Positions 1-12,086 of a DNA stretch of 64,000 nucleotides are shown piece after piece; the stretch's first letter is position 1; the number at the start of each line of letters is the position of its first letter. The translations under genes were made by a program, and so were the position numbers. Where the stretch lies: contig NC_061864.1 in assembly GCF_907164915.1 (NCBI RefSeq), positions 599,389-663,388 on the forward strand, given 5' to 3'. This DNA comes from Impatiens glandulifera. Taxonomy: Eukaryota > Streptophyta > Magnoliopsida > Ericales > Balsaminaceae. The notes under the pieces are model-generated. The model was not told the DNA's origin. It saw only the letters and a list, made by a program, of their open reading frames with translations, and ran no database searches.

Positions 1-614
1 TAAAAGATAAAGTTGCGCAACTTTACAAAAAGAAAGAAAATAACAAGAAAATGTCTTGTTTATATTTGCTGAGTTGGTGCTCAAATCGATATTTAAAATT
101 TGAGGATTTTGAAATCAAGAAACGTGTCATATTTTGACATTACTTTCATAAATTTTTGAAGAATCAATGTCTTCAAAAAGATTTTATGAAATAAATGAAA
201 AGGAAAATTTATAAAGTCTTGATATGACTTATAATAAATTTTATAATAATGATATAAAAATTTGATCATACTTTTATTAAAAAGTGGATGTGATAATTAT
301 ATATATCATGAAGACAATGAAAATTATTTCATTACGTGTCTTTTGTACGATATTTTTATCGTTGAAAATTACGATAAAAATGGTTAAATCCATAAAGGAT
401 ATGAATTGCACTAAACGAAATATCACGTTGTTATCAAATGATATATTGATATTATTAAATGAAAGTCTTTACGTCTTAAAGTGAATATGTTTACACTTAG
501 AAGTGCAATCTACGTATGGAAATCTTCTAATAAACTTATGATGGATAGATTAAACGTTATAATCTATATTTTTGACTTATGTCGAAAAATAAAATATTTT
601 TATGTAAAATATAT

Positions 615-1380
615 AATCGTTTACACGAAGGCATAATAGTTCAAAGACATTTTGTCTACTAGTTAGCCAAGTAAACAATATTTTCATAAAAAAATAAAAT
701 GTTTAAATGGTAAGCATGTACGAATGACTATGCTTCTTATTAGAAGATATTCCAAGATTATCAGAAATTTCTAATTATTGTAATAATAATTTGAAATTAG
801 ATAAACTTAGAGTCAATGACAAGTCTAGACATACACGTCTTAGACATAATGTCATTAGACTATACTCTCTAATGCAGTTATCAAATTTGACTATGTAAGT
901 CAAAGATAACATTGTGGATCCACTAATCAGATTATTGAATAGAGAGATAGTTTGAAGTCTTGTGAGACATTAGCCTACTATAAGTTGGTATGAAGGAAAA
1001 CCCAACCTATGCAGACTGGAGATCCCAAGAACTAGGTTCAATGGGACAACCTAATTGTACTAACTTGGAAAGTTATTGTTGAGGATTAATTCTATAACGA
1101 AACAATATATATTTTGACGAGGATAAGCATATCGCTTTTAATGATTCTTTGTGAGCAAAGAGATCACCTATGTGAGGGAGAAGTGGGGCCGCTTCGAAAG
1201 AATTGCACGGCTCAATTCTAGACCCTCTCACAGAACCAGGCGCGTGTTCCATGGCCAAAATGGACACAACCATGAGAGCTTGACATGTATTAGGGAGAAT
1301 TCTATGTGAAAGTGTGTAATCATTTACACAAAAGGCAGAATAGTTCAAGGACATCGAGTCTACTAATCAGCTAGTAAAGT
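615..1380 (+). repeat. Diverged direct repeat inside the copia remnant
   Basis: About 62 bp at 615-676 recur with substitutions at 1318-1380. Both copies share a TTTACAC core, an AATAGTTCAA core and a GTCTACTA core. The first copy lies upstream of the RNase H remnant and the second downstream, which suggests an internal rearrangement or two nested element ends. The rest of 1-810 shows no recognisable coding sequence. Confidence 0.5.
811..1100 (+). pseudogene. Degenerate Ty1/copia pol 3' end (RNase H tail)
   Basis: Conceptual translation around 811-960 gives, across two frames, the pattern seen at the end of copia-type RNase H: a Lys-Ser-Arg-His stretch, then an Asn-Val-Ile-Arg stretch, then a Lys-Asp-Asn-Ile-x-Asp-Pro-Leu motif at about 901-933. 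The frame is broken by stops near 898 and 953. The following 980-1070 resembles the conserved tail of copia polyproteins. It lies just upstream of a polypurine tract and LTR in the orientation expected for the 3' end of an element. It is non-functional. The identification rests on motif memory, not a search. Confidence 0.6.
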
Positions 1381-1493
1381 TATATGCTTTCACAAGGGAA
1401 GGTTCAAAGGGTTACACCTACCTATCCTATGTAGAATTCAACTGTTGAACCTTTCACCGGGTTAATCTTTCAATTTCCATTAATGTGGGGGAT

Positions 1494-2267
1494 TGTTGGA
1501 ATTAAGCTAATTCCATTCATGAATGGAAATAAAATTGTAAATAAATAAAATCAAATAAAATTCACACAAATTCAAACGTGAATTAACGGTGAATTTAATC
1601 CAAATTATAATTAAATATTAATTGTTTAATTAATATTTAATGCCTAATTAGAAAATTAAAGCATAATGTTAGGATAAACATTTAGCTTTAATTGGCCTAT
1701 TGGCTAACGTATGGACTCTTCAATTAGCTAGCATTAGCATTGAATGTATAACATTGCATTTATGCAAATCAACGTATAGGCTGATTAACAAATGAATGAG
1801 CAATATTTATTGCTAACAAACGTTTGGATGGTTTTATTTACAGGTTTAATTCTCAGCAATATATACCCATTCATTATTCATTTTAAACATACTTCATCCT
1901 TCAACTTTCTCACTCTAGAATTCCAAAAGTTTTCTTCTTGTTTTGTGAGTGTTCTTCGAGTTATTCGCTCGATATTTTCCGTTGAAACCCGGTGATAGTT
2001 CAGGTACTTTATCAAGTTCGTTGTGTAGTGATTTCGGTGCTGAATCACTACTAGATTCGTTGTACCCTGGGAGACAGCCATCTGTGATAAGCTCTAGCAC
2101 ATGGGGAGACGGTGGAACTGTTTTAAGGGAAATGTGTCTAACACATGCCTCGAATCAACCATCAAATACGGTGATATTGTTCTTCGTATATCTTATTTTA
2201 TTTCATTTATTTGTAACATCATTTTATATATATTTCTATAATTTATTTCAAGACAAGATATCTAACA
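1494..2267 (+). mobile_element. 3' LTR of a copia-type retrotransposon
   Basis: A purine-rich tract (GTGGGGGA) at 1485-1492 is followed by TGTTGGA at 1494, and a matching inverted terminus TCTAACA ends at 2267. This is the polypurine tract plus TG...CA terminal structure of a 3' LTR of 774 bp. The 5' LTR and primer-binding site lie outside the window or are lost, so LTR-LTR divergence and the target duplication cannot be assessed. The next bases are ATTATT. Confidence 0.65.
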
Positions 2268-3710
2268 ATTATTAGTAATTATAAACATTAATTCATGATA
2301 CTTATGAAATGCGCTAAATTAATTATAAACATGATTTTATATTTAAGTTTAACCTATATCTATATATGTTTTTATGCATGAATATATATAGTTACTTTTA
2401 GACTGATCATAAACGACCTTTCTTATAATTTATCCGTTCAAATCTTCATAGCAAGCAATAAACATTTAATATATATTGACCAGTTTACATATGATTTTTT
2501 TCTTCATTATTTAGAAAATTTGTAATGAAATAAGTTTTACAAAATAATATATAAATATTGTTTATAAAATAAGTATACGGGCCATTGGTCTTGTGGACAT
2601 GAAGGGGGGAAAGTACTAGTAATTGATACCTAATTAGTAATGTATTGTCATTCATATCCTCTAGCTAGGATATAAATAAATGGATAAGAACTGATAAAAT
2701 TTATACATTTTGATCAATAATAACATCTTAGATTAGTGATGTACTTTTCTTATAAATATATATTATTATTATTGTTATGAGTTCAAATCTCATAATAGTA
2801 CTTATGGTTGAGTTTGAATATAAGATAATTTCTGTTGCTATTTTATCATTATTATTTAAAAAATTGTAATGAAATAAATTTGTATATAAAAAAATATTTT
2901 TTACTTATAAAATATATGAGAATGGTAGAGGAGAGAATTTGAGGAAGTGAATAAAAAAGGAAAAAATGAAAACCTGTGAGAAAAGAGATAAATTATTTTA
3001 TTTTTTCAGACAATCTCAGATTGAGCCACTGTCATTTTCTCTCCCAAATTTTCTCATAAATTAAAGAGGTGGACTGAAATACTTTAGTACACAATTTCAT
3101 TAGACATTTATTTCATATTTAGCAGCTAAGTTTGAATATAAAATAAATTTTGTTGCTAATTTATCATTATTATTTATAAAACTGTATGATTTATAAATAG
3201 ATAGTATATAATGATTTTTTTTATGGTGGACTAAAGTACTCTATGACACAATTTCATTAGAATCTAGGCAAACACAACAATTGTTAGACAATAAAACCAT
3301 TGTCTACTAGTTTAAGTTATTTTCATATATATGCCAATGTTGTCTACAACTTATATACAACCGGTATCTTCAACTGCGACAATAGTTATTTGTCTTTATT
3401 TGTCTTCAACGTTCATCATTAGATATTCACCTGCTAATTAGAGATGAGATTTGAAAATGAATATATCAAGGTAGGGTAATTTGAATCTAAGACCGAGACG
3501 GAGAACTGATCACTATGTATCATTTTCACACCACTCTTCCCCTTAAAATCTCACATAACACCAATGTCTCCTAAACACAATCATCAATCATCATCTTTTA
3601 ATTTGAGATGTTCATTATATTTATTTAAACAAAAAATAATATACACAAAATCATTGTTAATAACATCCAAATCGTAAATAAAATAAAGAGACCAAACTTT
3701 ATTTAATTAA

Positions 3711-4660
3711 CTTAAAAGGTTTTGAAACAATTTTGTTAATATAAATTTGAACAATAAAGATATCGACATGATAACAATATTTTTCGCCGAATAGATCTTC
3801 AACGAAAGCATCTCTTTCGTAATTACCAACCCTCTCAAAAGTATAATGAAATGGTGGTCGTGAATACATTTGTCATGGTTGAGCAACCGACCATCCGACA
3901 CGACCCAACACCGACAGAAAACGAATTTGACATTACACTGCACTATGCTTGAGATGGGTCGTTCTGGATAGGGAGACTCATATTTTAATTTGGTGTAATT
4001 TAAAAAGTTTTGGAACATTTGTGTTAATATAAATTTGAATAACAAAAAAACATGTCTAACACTTATGTGATCAAACCTACATATATAGTAACAACAAAGA
4101 CACTAACTGTATAATACATTGTGTTTGTTGGGCTCAAACTTGAATGACATGTAGTTTAAGAGGTTTTGGAACAACTGTGTTACTATAAATTTGAACAACA
4201 AAATCATCCACATGATAACAATAATTGTTGTTGACTACTTCTCTATCAGAAGTTCATATTTCTTAACCAATTTTCTCTTAAAATAAATAAATGAAATGAC
4301 GGTTGTAAATACATTTGCACATATGTGCTTTAAAGATTTTTATCAATTTTAATATAAATGCATCATTTTAAAAAAAAATTGCCACAGTTGATCGATGTAC
4401 CTTTCAATACAACTCATCACTACTTGAGATAGGTCATGTTAGGCTCATATTTGGATGTCGTGTAGCTTACTAGGTTTAAAACAGTCGTATTAATATAAAT
4501 TAAAATGACAAAGATACCGACATAATGACAATATTTGTCGTTAACTAAATCTCCAACACAAGTATCTCTTTCCTAACCAACCATTTCAAAAGTAAAATGA
4601 AATAACAGTGTGAATACATTTGTCATAGTTGAGCAACAAACCTGTCCAATACTATCTAAC
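3711..4660. repeat. Degenerate tandem repeat, about 285-315 bp period
   Basis: Four related copies start near 3711, 3998 (truncated), 4153 and 4466. Each opens with a variant of AGGTTTTGGAAC followed by GTTAATATAAATTTGAA. The fuller copies continue through CATGATAACAATATT, a segment ending in GTGAATACATTTG, and a Thr/Pro-like ACC-rich tract. The copies differ by many substitutions and indels. A 112-codon open frame at 3707-4045 (-) is a by-product of the repeat. Confidence 0.65.
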
Positions 4661-5994
4661 CTTGTATAAAATGAATTGTTAATCATAAATTTAGAATTTC
4701 ATGTAATAAGAGTACTGATACGACAATAATAATGTCAAAATCACGACACCACTAAGAGTGTAACGTCATACTTGCCTACTATTTATATTTATGGAAAACT
4801 AATTCGGTTACGTAAATTGAAAAAAATTGTGTCCAAAGTGGTGAAGACTTGGAAGTCATGTAAAATGATTCTCAATATTTGTCATGTGACATTTTTGTGA
4901 AATGTTATGTCAAATATTGAATTTCAAAATAGAGTATGTTCTCGTTTGTTTATATACAGGCTCCAACTTGTCGGTAGCTCCATACATAGGAACTAGGTTG
5001 TTAGACAATTTATTATTTTTTTACATGTACGGTAACTTTATTATTTCTTTCACTTTTATTATATATCATCATAATTACCAAGCTAGTATTCAGATTATTT
5101 GTTTTAATGTATTCACTAATCACTCAAATGTGTAATAATATTCAATTTATTCAAATTATTAAAGTTGTGTTTTATACATTGAATCGTTTGAGTTTATCAT
5201 TTTATATAGTTGTGATTATTCAATTTATTTGTTAAAATTATTATAACAACTTATTAGACAATCTATTCACAATTATATATAAACTGAATTAAACTAGTCC
5301 ATTATATATCATAAATTAGTTATAATCACATTCTATTTGTTACTATTGTTGTAAAAAAACACTATAGATTTCTAAATGATTTTGAGATTTTGTGATCTTT
5401 TATTGCTCATTAATTAAAATTTTATATTAGTTGAAATCTCATTTAGATTAATTTGGTTTGAGAATTTGTTTGAATTATAATTGTAAAATTTGGACGTTGT
5501 ATTTCATTTTAAAATCATTTCAGTCATATCACATATTATATGTTAGTTGTAAAAGACTTTTGACTATAAAATGTTTATTCATTTTATGTATCATACTATA
5601 TTCTTATTAAAAATATTGCATGAAGTAGAAAGTGAGAACAATAATTTATTATTATTATTATTGACTTGATAAATAAACAAAACTCTTAAAGAATAAATAA
5701 AATAACTTGTTTGTTATAAAGTGCTTTCAAATAAGTTAAATAGTATAAAGAGATAATGTATAGTTTGTAGAAACCAAAAAGTAAATAATTTAAAGTAAAA
5801 TGTGAATAAGAACTGTAGTCGTTTTTACTGGTCCTTAAATTAACCCAATAATGTAAAAAAAAAAAGAAAAAAAAAAGAGAATTAAGGCCTGGTTTGGAGT
5901 ATCCTTTATTTTTATTTGAGAGTGGTGTTGTCTGGTCGGGATGGAGGGGAAAAAGAAAAATGGGAGGGCATGTGATGTGATAAAAGCAAAACTC

Positions 5995-5999
<5 letters not shown>

Positions 6000-6031
<32 letters not shown>

Positions 6032-6032
6032 T
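6000..6032. repeat. (TTA)n microsatellite
   Basis: About eleven uninterrupted TTA units follow a short T-run. The asparagine run in the overlapping reverse frame is an artefact of this repeat. Confidence 0.9.
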
Positions 6033-6421
6033 GCTAAGAAAAAAGTGAAACTTTGCTCTTCATAAAAAGCGACCACGCCCGTTTGGATGCAATCATTTGG
6101 TCTCTCTTTTGTAGTCTTCTTAGCTGGCATTAAAACTTTTTTAATAATCTAAACTTTTGTTTACCACGCTAATGACGTAGTGCTGAGGATTTAATTAAAT
6201 TCTATCATTTTTTACCTTAAAAAACTAATAATGTTTTAAATTTAATGAAAACAATTATCCTAAATAATACAAATAATAAATTTGTGAGGATGTTGTTTGT
6301 GCAAGCATTCTTAAAAATGATCTATTATATGTTGTTTTTATTTTGTCCATTTGGTATACTAACTAGAGTTAGATATGATTATGTCAAGATTAATAGATAT
6401 TTTCGTATTAATAAATTCTTT

Positions 6422-7344
6422 GGCTAAAAGAACTAAAACTTTTAAAAAAATATTTTTAACAAAATATATAGAAGAATGTTTAAAGGAATTATTTTGAAGT
6501 GAGAAAGTTATCGCATTCATAACTATGACATTCACTTTAACTTAAAACGTTATAAATGAGAGTTTTATATGCGAGAATCGAATATATAATCTTTAATGTC
6601 TTAGAAATCACTTTTTGCCACAAAAATAATTTATCAATTATAAAACATCTTTAAAAAAAAAGTATTTCATTACAAGTGTTTACATTGAAATTTAATAAGT
6701 TATTCAAATAAAAAAAGAACAAAATATAACCTAACAAGAAAAGTAAAAAAAAGACTATTTTTCTTACAATCCCAAACAGATGGTTTTCAAATCTGAGAAT
6801 TTATCTAGGTCTAGCCTTCTTTTCTTTGTACTCCATTGTATTCTTATTAGGTTTCAATCAATGTTCTTTCCAATATATAAAAACTTGAACAAATTATTTC
6901 TCATATTTTCCCATCCTTTGGCTAAAAGAACTAAACTTTTAAGAAAATAGTTTTAACAAAATATATAGAAGAATGTTTAAAGGAATTATTTTGAAGTGAG
7001 AAAGTTATCGTATTCATAATTATAACTATGACATTCACTTTAACTTAAAACGTTATAAGTGAGAATTTTATAAGCGAGAATCAAATTTATAATCTTTGAT
7101 GTCTTATAAACTACTTTTTATCACAAAAATAAATTATCAATTATAAAACATCTTTAAAAAAAAAAAGTATTTCATTACAAGTCTTTACATTGAAATTTAA
7201 TAAATTATTCAAATAAAAAAAAGGACAAAATATAACCTAACAAGAAAAGTAAAAAAAAAAGACCATTTTTCTTACAATCCCAATCAGATGGTTTTCAAAT
7301 CTGAGAATTCATCAAGGTCTAGCTTTTTTTCTTTGTATTCCATT

Positions 7345-7377
<33 letters not shown>

Positions 7378-7446
7378 GGTCTCAATCAATGTTCTTTCCA
7401 ATATATAAACTTAAACAAATTATTTCTCATATTTTCCCATCCTTTT
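6422..7446. repeat. Tandem segmental duplication, about 498-bp unit
   Basis: Copy 1 runs from GGCTAAAAGAACTAAA at 6422 to about 6919. Copy 2 starts with the same sequence at 6920 and ends near 7446. The copies are nearly identical, sharing for example GAAGAATGTTTAAAGGAATT, CACTTTAACTTAAAACG and GTTCTTTCCAATATATAAA. Copy 2 is longer mainly because a single ATT site in copy 1 (near 6838) has become an approximately nine-unit (ATT)n run at 7348-7377. The array ends about 300 bp upstream of the LAX TATA box. Confidence 0.85.
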
Positions 7447-7750
7447 AAAATGGGTGGAAAAGTGGAGTGGTTAATTAAGATGTCCTAAGTTTAACTTACT
7501 TTTAGGGTTAAATGATCAACTATTTATTGTGTTAAAATTAGTGGAAGATGTTTTACCCTAGGGTAAAAAAAATACAGTCTACATAAAATGACAGTTTTAC
7601 CCCTGGTTCACGCCTATGGGGAAAAGGGTTTCCCAAAAACCAAAAGCTCTTTTCTTTTCAATCTTCTTCTGCTTCATACATACCTTTCGAGATCAGCCTT
7701 TTCCACCTACCGAGGGCCCCCTTCTCTATACCTCCTTTCCTTTCTTCTTC

Positions 7751-7758
7751 TATATAAA
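7751..7758 (+). promoter_or_regulatory. TATA box of the LAX gene
   Basis: TATATAAA lies 107 bp upstream of the start codon at 7865, a usual plant distance for a short 5' leader. A pyrimidine-rich stretch precedes it. Confidence 0.6.
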
Positions 7759-7864
7759 AAAATATATGATCTAGCTCCCATTTCCATTCATCAGTACCAT
7801 TAATATTAACATCGATCTAAAATAGCAACAAGCTAGTCAGTCTGATAATTAACTAACTACTACA

Positions 7865-9983
7865 ATGGGAGAGATTAATATCGGTTGTGGGGAGAAGGAA
7901 GTTCAACTCGTAGGAAACTACGTGGAGATGAACATGGAATTAGGTGCAGAAGAAGGAAAGAATACAACTTCAACAACAGTGGCCATGAAAATGAAATCAA
8001 AACTATACAAAGTTTTCTGGCACGGCGGCTCAGCCTACGATGCCTGGTTCAGCTGCGCTTCAAATCAAGTTGCTCAGGTTCTACTAACATTGCCCTATTC
8101 ATTCTCCCAGCTCGGAATGACATCCGGCATCCTATTCCAATTGCTGTACGGAGTTCTAGGAAGCTGGACTGCTTATCTCATCAGTGTTCTTTACCTAGAA
8201 TACAGAACTAGAAAAGAAAGAGAAAAACTTGATTTCAGAAACCATGTCATTCAGTGGTTCGAAGTTCTTGATGGGCTGTTGGGAAAACATTGGAGGAATG
8301 TCGGTTTAGCTTTCAACTGCACTTTTCTTCTATTTGGATCTGTTATTCAGCTCATTGCTTGCGCAAGGTATGTATGTGTCTATAATTAATTAATTAATTA
8401 ATTGATGTAAATAATTAATTATATATGTGTTTGCGCGCAGTAACATATATTATATAAATGACAATCTGGATAAGAGGACATGGACTTATATATTTGGGGC
8501 ATGTTGTGCAACGACTGTGTTCATACCTTCGTTTCATAACTATAGAATGTGGTCTTTTCTTGGATTGATTATGACCACTTTTACAGCTTGGTATCTCACC
8601 ATTGCTTCACTTCTCCATGGCCAGGTAAATTATATTTTATATATTTATATGAATTAAATATGAAAATAATAATAATAATTGCAGGTGGAAGGCGTGAAGC
8701 ATTCGGGTCCGACTAGACTGGTGCTATACTTCACCGGGGCCACCAACATTCTCTATACCTTCGGCGGACATGCTGTCACAGTGTATGATAATTCTCTCTC
8801 ACACACTATTACACACACACAGTTTTTATGAAAAAAGCAAACTTTTTTGAAAATGACATAACCTAAAACCTCAAATTCCCACTCTTCTTGGGTATTGTTT
8901 GTTTCATTTTGATTGCCGAAACTACCCTCCTTGAGCAGGCGTGGGAGTGAGAAATACCCTCTTAATTTCTAGGGAAGTGGGAATGATGGATGGATGGATC
9001 ATGGATGGATGCTTACTATTTTTGGAACATTCAAACCTTATTTTATTATTATTTAATTTATCTTGTCCTATGTTGATGTTAAGAATTGGACATTGTGATT
9101 TGATTTGATTTGATTTGATTTGGCTTGGCTTGGTTTTGCAGAGAAATAATGCATGCAATGTGGAAGCCTCAAAAGTTTAAGGCAATATACCTTTTTGCTA
9201 CACTTTACGTGTTAACGCTTACTCTTCCTTCCGCCGCCGCTGTCTATTGGGCTTTCGGAGACTTACTCCTTGACCACGCCAATGCATTTGCCCTACTCCC
9301 CAAAACCCCTCTTAGGGACATAGCTGTCATTTTGATGCTCATTCATCAGGTATATATATATATATTAATTAGTTTAAGAAAGAAAGAATGAAAGAAAGTT
9401 TAATAGGTTTTTATTTATAATCATTGTTTTGTTTTGTTGTTAGTTTATCACGTTTGGATTCGCATGCACCCCGCTCTACTTCGTGTGGGAGAAGGCCATA
9501 GGAATGCACCATTGCAAGAGTTTATGCAAACGCGCTGCAGCCAGATTGCCCGTTGTAATCCCCATATGGTTCTTAGCCATAGTCTTCCCATTCTTCGGTC
9601 CCATAAACTCCACCGTCGGATCTCTCCTTGTCAGCTTCACCGTCTACATCATCCCCGCCCTGGCTTACATGATCACCTTCAAATCCGCTGCCGCTAGAGA
9701 GAACGCGGTGGAGCAGCCGCCCAAGTACTTAGGCCGATGGACCGGGGCCTATACCATCAATATCTTTGTGGTCGTTTGGGTTTTCGTTGTTGGGTTTGGA
9801 TTCGGTGGGTGGGCTAGCATGACCAATTTCATTCATCAAATCGACACTTTTGGATTCTTCACTAAATGTTACCAATGCCCTCCACAACACATCCCATCAA
9901 CTCCGCCACCATCTCTTTTAACCGCCGCCTTTGCACCCTCCCCTGCCGCCCTTAACCACTCCCTCCGCCACCACCAACCATGA
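7865..9983 (+). CDS. LAX2: AUX1/LAX auxin influx carrier (LAX2/LAX3-like)
   Basis: Exons: 7865-8367, 8441-8624, 8685-8782, 9142-9349, 9444-9983. All introns are GT-AG and the frame is maintained, giving 510 aa, close to the family's usual 470-500. AUX1/LAX proteins are plasma-membrane amino acid/auxin permease-type symporters that import IAA with protons and shape auxin patterns in vascular tissue, roots and leaves. Visible family hallmarks are FWHGGSAYDAWFSCASNQVA near residue 51, the HVIQWFEVLDGLLG block, SNIYYINDNLDKRTW across the first intron, FGGHAVTVEIMHAMWKP, and the C-terminal GGWASMTNFIHQIDTFG followed by KCYQCPP. The Arg-Thr-Arg-Lys-Glu-Arg-Glu-Lys loop resembles the LAX2/LAX3 branch more than AUX1/LAX1, so the symbol is a best guess within the family. 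The acidic N-terminus and Pro-rich C-terminus are variable. The gene converges on the NIPA gene (424 bp between stops). The start is the first ATG after the TATA box and keeps the complete N-terminus. Confidence 0.95.
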
Positions 9984-10407
9984 TCAGACAGACCGCCAGG
10001 GAAATTTCATTATCTAATTTCTTTCTATCTTAATTTGTCAAAGAATCGAAATTGTTATATGTATTGCCTGCCTTAGAGTTTAAAAGTTCATCTTCATTGT
10101 TGTTTCTTGCACAATAAATTTACACTACAATCTAGCTAGCTAGCTAATTAACCAGCAAGAAAAATATAAGAATCCTAATCGAAAATACAATCACAAGTGC
10201 GAAAATCTTCCAACATCTTAGATTGATCAAGCAATTATATATAAGACTCGCCCAAACGTCCCTGTGGCTGTCTCAGCAAGACCGAACCTGACTCCTCTTC
10301 TGTTATAGGTATCGATGTTTTATCACAGAAAGAATTAATTCAGAGCAACCAAAATCGGTGCATGCTGCATGCATGTGTGGTTAACATATACTTTTTCGCA
10401 AGCAATT

Positions 10408-12086
10408 TCAAGGGAATGAATCCAGCTTCTCGAAATATCCAGAATTTTCTAAACTTATAAGTGGTGCGTCGTCAATGTTTTTGATCGCGTCTCCAGTACT
10501 ATACCATGTTATATTCCCTGCTTGCATATCATATATATATAATTAGCTCTAAACTCGATTGATCCATAATGAAAAGAAAAATATTGTTATACATACCTGA
10601 AGTGACGCCGGTTTCATGTTCTCTAGTTGCATGAAGAATTATGGTTCCCGAAAGAACAGTAATGAATCCACATATCTCCGACGCAATGCTGCTCGCATCT
10701 TGCCCCGACCAATCCTGTATGTTTAGGCAAAAAATATATATATAATCTACAATTTTCAATATTATCTTAACCAAATATTTACCTTACCTTGAACATGATA
10801 ATGCTTGCTACTATGGTGAGTGTTGTGAACATCACATAGTATATTGGAGAAACAATTGCAGCATTGAATGTATCCAACGCCTGTAAAAGTAAAATTTCAC
10901 AATTCAGAGAAAAAATAATGCAGTCATCCAAGAAAAATTAGAATAAAAACAAACCTTGTTAAGGTAAATCAATTGAGTAACGACGCAAATAACAGCAACT
11001 GTTGGAAAAAACCAAGTCTGAGGGTACCCAATTTGACTTATTCCATCCAGTGTGAGTTTTATCGATATCCCTATCGCCTTTATGCTGACAACCTGCATGA
11101 AATTATTAGAATAGATCGCTAGCCATAAGACAATAACAATGCATATATCATTTATACCGTTAGCGAGCCCATTAATGAACAGATTCCCAAGTAGACAAGA
11201 ATATTTGTCTGGCCAAATCGAGGTTCAAAGTGAAAAATAAGAGCTAAAACAGTAGACAATGCAGCCACCACATATACTAGAAATCCTGTTCAAAACAGGG
11301 AGACATATATGTATTAATAAGAATATCTGATGCTGATTCTAATTAGAAAACCGAAAGTCCAAGAACCTGGTTGAGTGGCAAGGTCCCATATTTCCTGAAC
11401 TGAACTCGGGGTATGTTCTTCGGGTGCGTGTATTACAATGACAACCGAACCAACAATGCAGCAAACACATCCAACTACACCTAATCTCTGAATCCGTTCC
11501 TTCAGCATGAAATGTGCCAAAATAGCACTATATATGATTCTGAAAGTTAGTAATCAATATTGAATGCCATCTAGCTAGTATTGCATTTGCAGCATTGTTA
11601 ATATAGTTACCTAACTATTATACTCAAGGCACCAAGTGGAGTGACAAGAACAGCTGGTGCATAAATGTAAGCCACGAAATTTGCAATTTCTCCAACAAGC
11701 ACTACAAATGGAAACAATTTTGGTGGTGTTTAATTAATTAATTAATTAAATTGTTTTCATTGCAAATCAAAGAAGAAATCACAATATTGATAATTAACTC
11801 ACTAGTCATCATCCCTGCCCACCAAAGAGGTTGTAGTAAATATGTGTAGCCACCAATGCCTATATGATTTACACATGTCAATGATGGATTCTAATTTCTA
11901 ACTAGTGATCATAAATCAGACATTTACAAATATGAAAACAGTCAAATTATGTGCATTATGACCTGCCCGAGTTCCAGATGCAGCTGCTAGCTTAAGACCT
12001 TTCTTCTTCAAGATGAAACTGGAACCGATGAATAGGCCCGAGGCAACGGCCAAGATCAATCCTTTTCCATTATCCGAAATTGTCAT
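10408..12086 (-). CDS. NIPA-type probable magnesium transporter
   Basis: Exons in coding order: 12086-11963, 11859-11803, 11701-11611, 11539-11367, 11285-11158, 11092-10955, 10880-10788, 10714-10597, 10517-10408. All are GT-AG and the frame stays open for 343 aa, typical for the family. NIPA (formerly DUF803) proteins are polytopic membrane proteins, usually about nine segments, annotated as Mg2+ transporters of plasma membrane or endosomes. The plant members are mostly assigned by homology. Recognisable blocks are an N-terminal [148 protein letters not shown] and the C-terminal NITWYST tail. The start at 12086 gives the standard short N-terminus. It is convergent with the LAX gene. Substrate specificity is inferred from the family only. 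Confidence 0.92.

Larger units (their letters stand above)
2268..7750. other. AT-rich intergenic spacer
   Basis: I see no gene here. Beyond the listed repeats it contains short ATT and AT simple repeats (for example near 2761-2776 and 5645-5665) and many in-frame stops on both strands. The short open frames have no recognisable domains. Confidence 0.6.

Noticed and set aside
2778..2805. tRNA T-arm-like GTTCAAATC
   Set aside because: No acceptor stem, D-arm or anticodon arm can be drawn around it.
3707..4045. 112-codon minus-strand open frame
   Set aside because: Lies in the degenerate tandem repeat, and the other copies do not preserve it.
5912..6130. Open frame with an asparagine run
   Set aside because: Artefact of the (TTA)n microsatellite.
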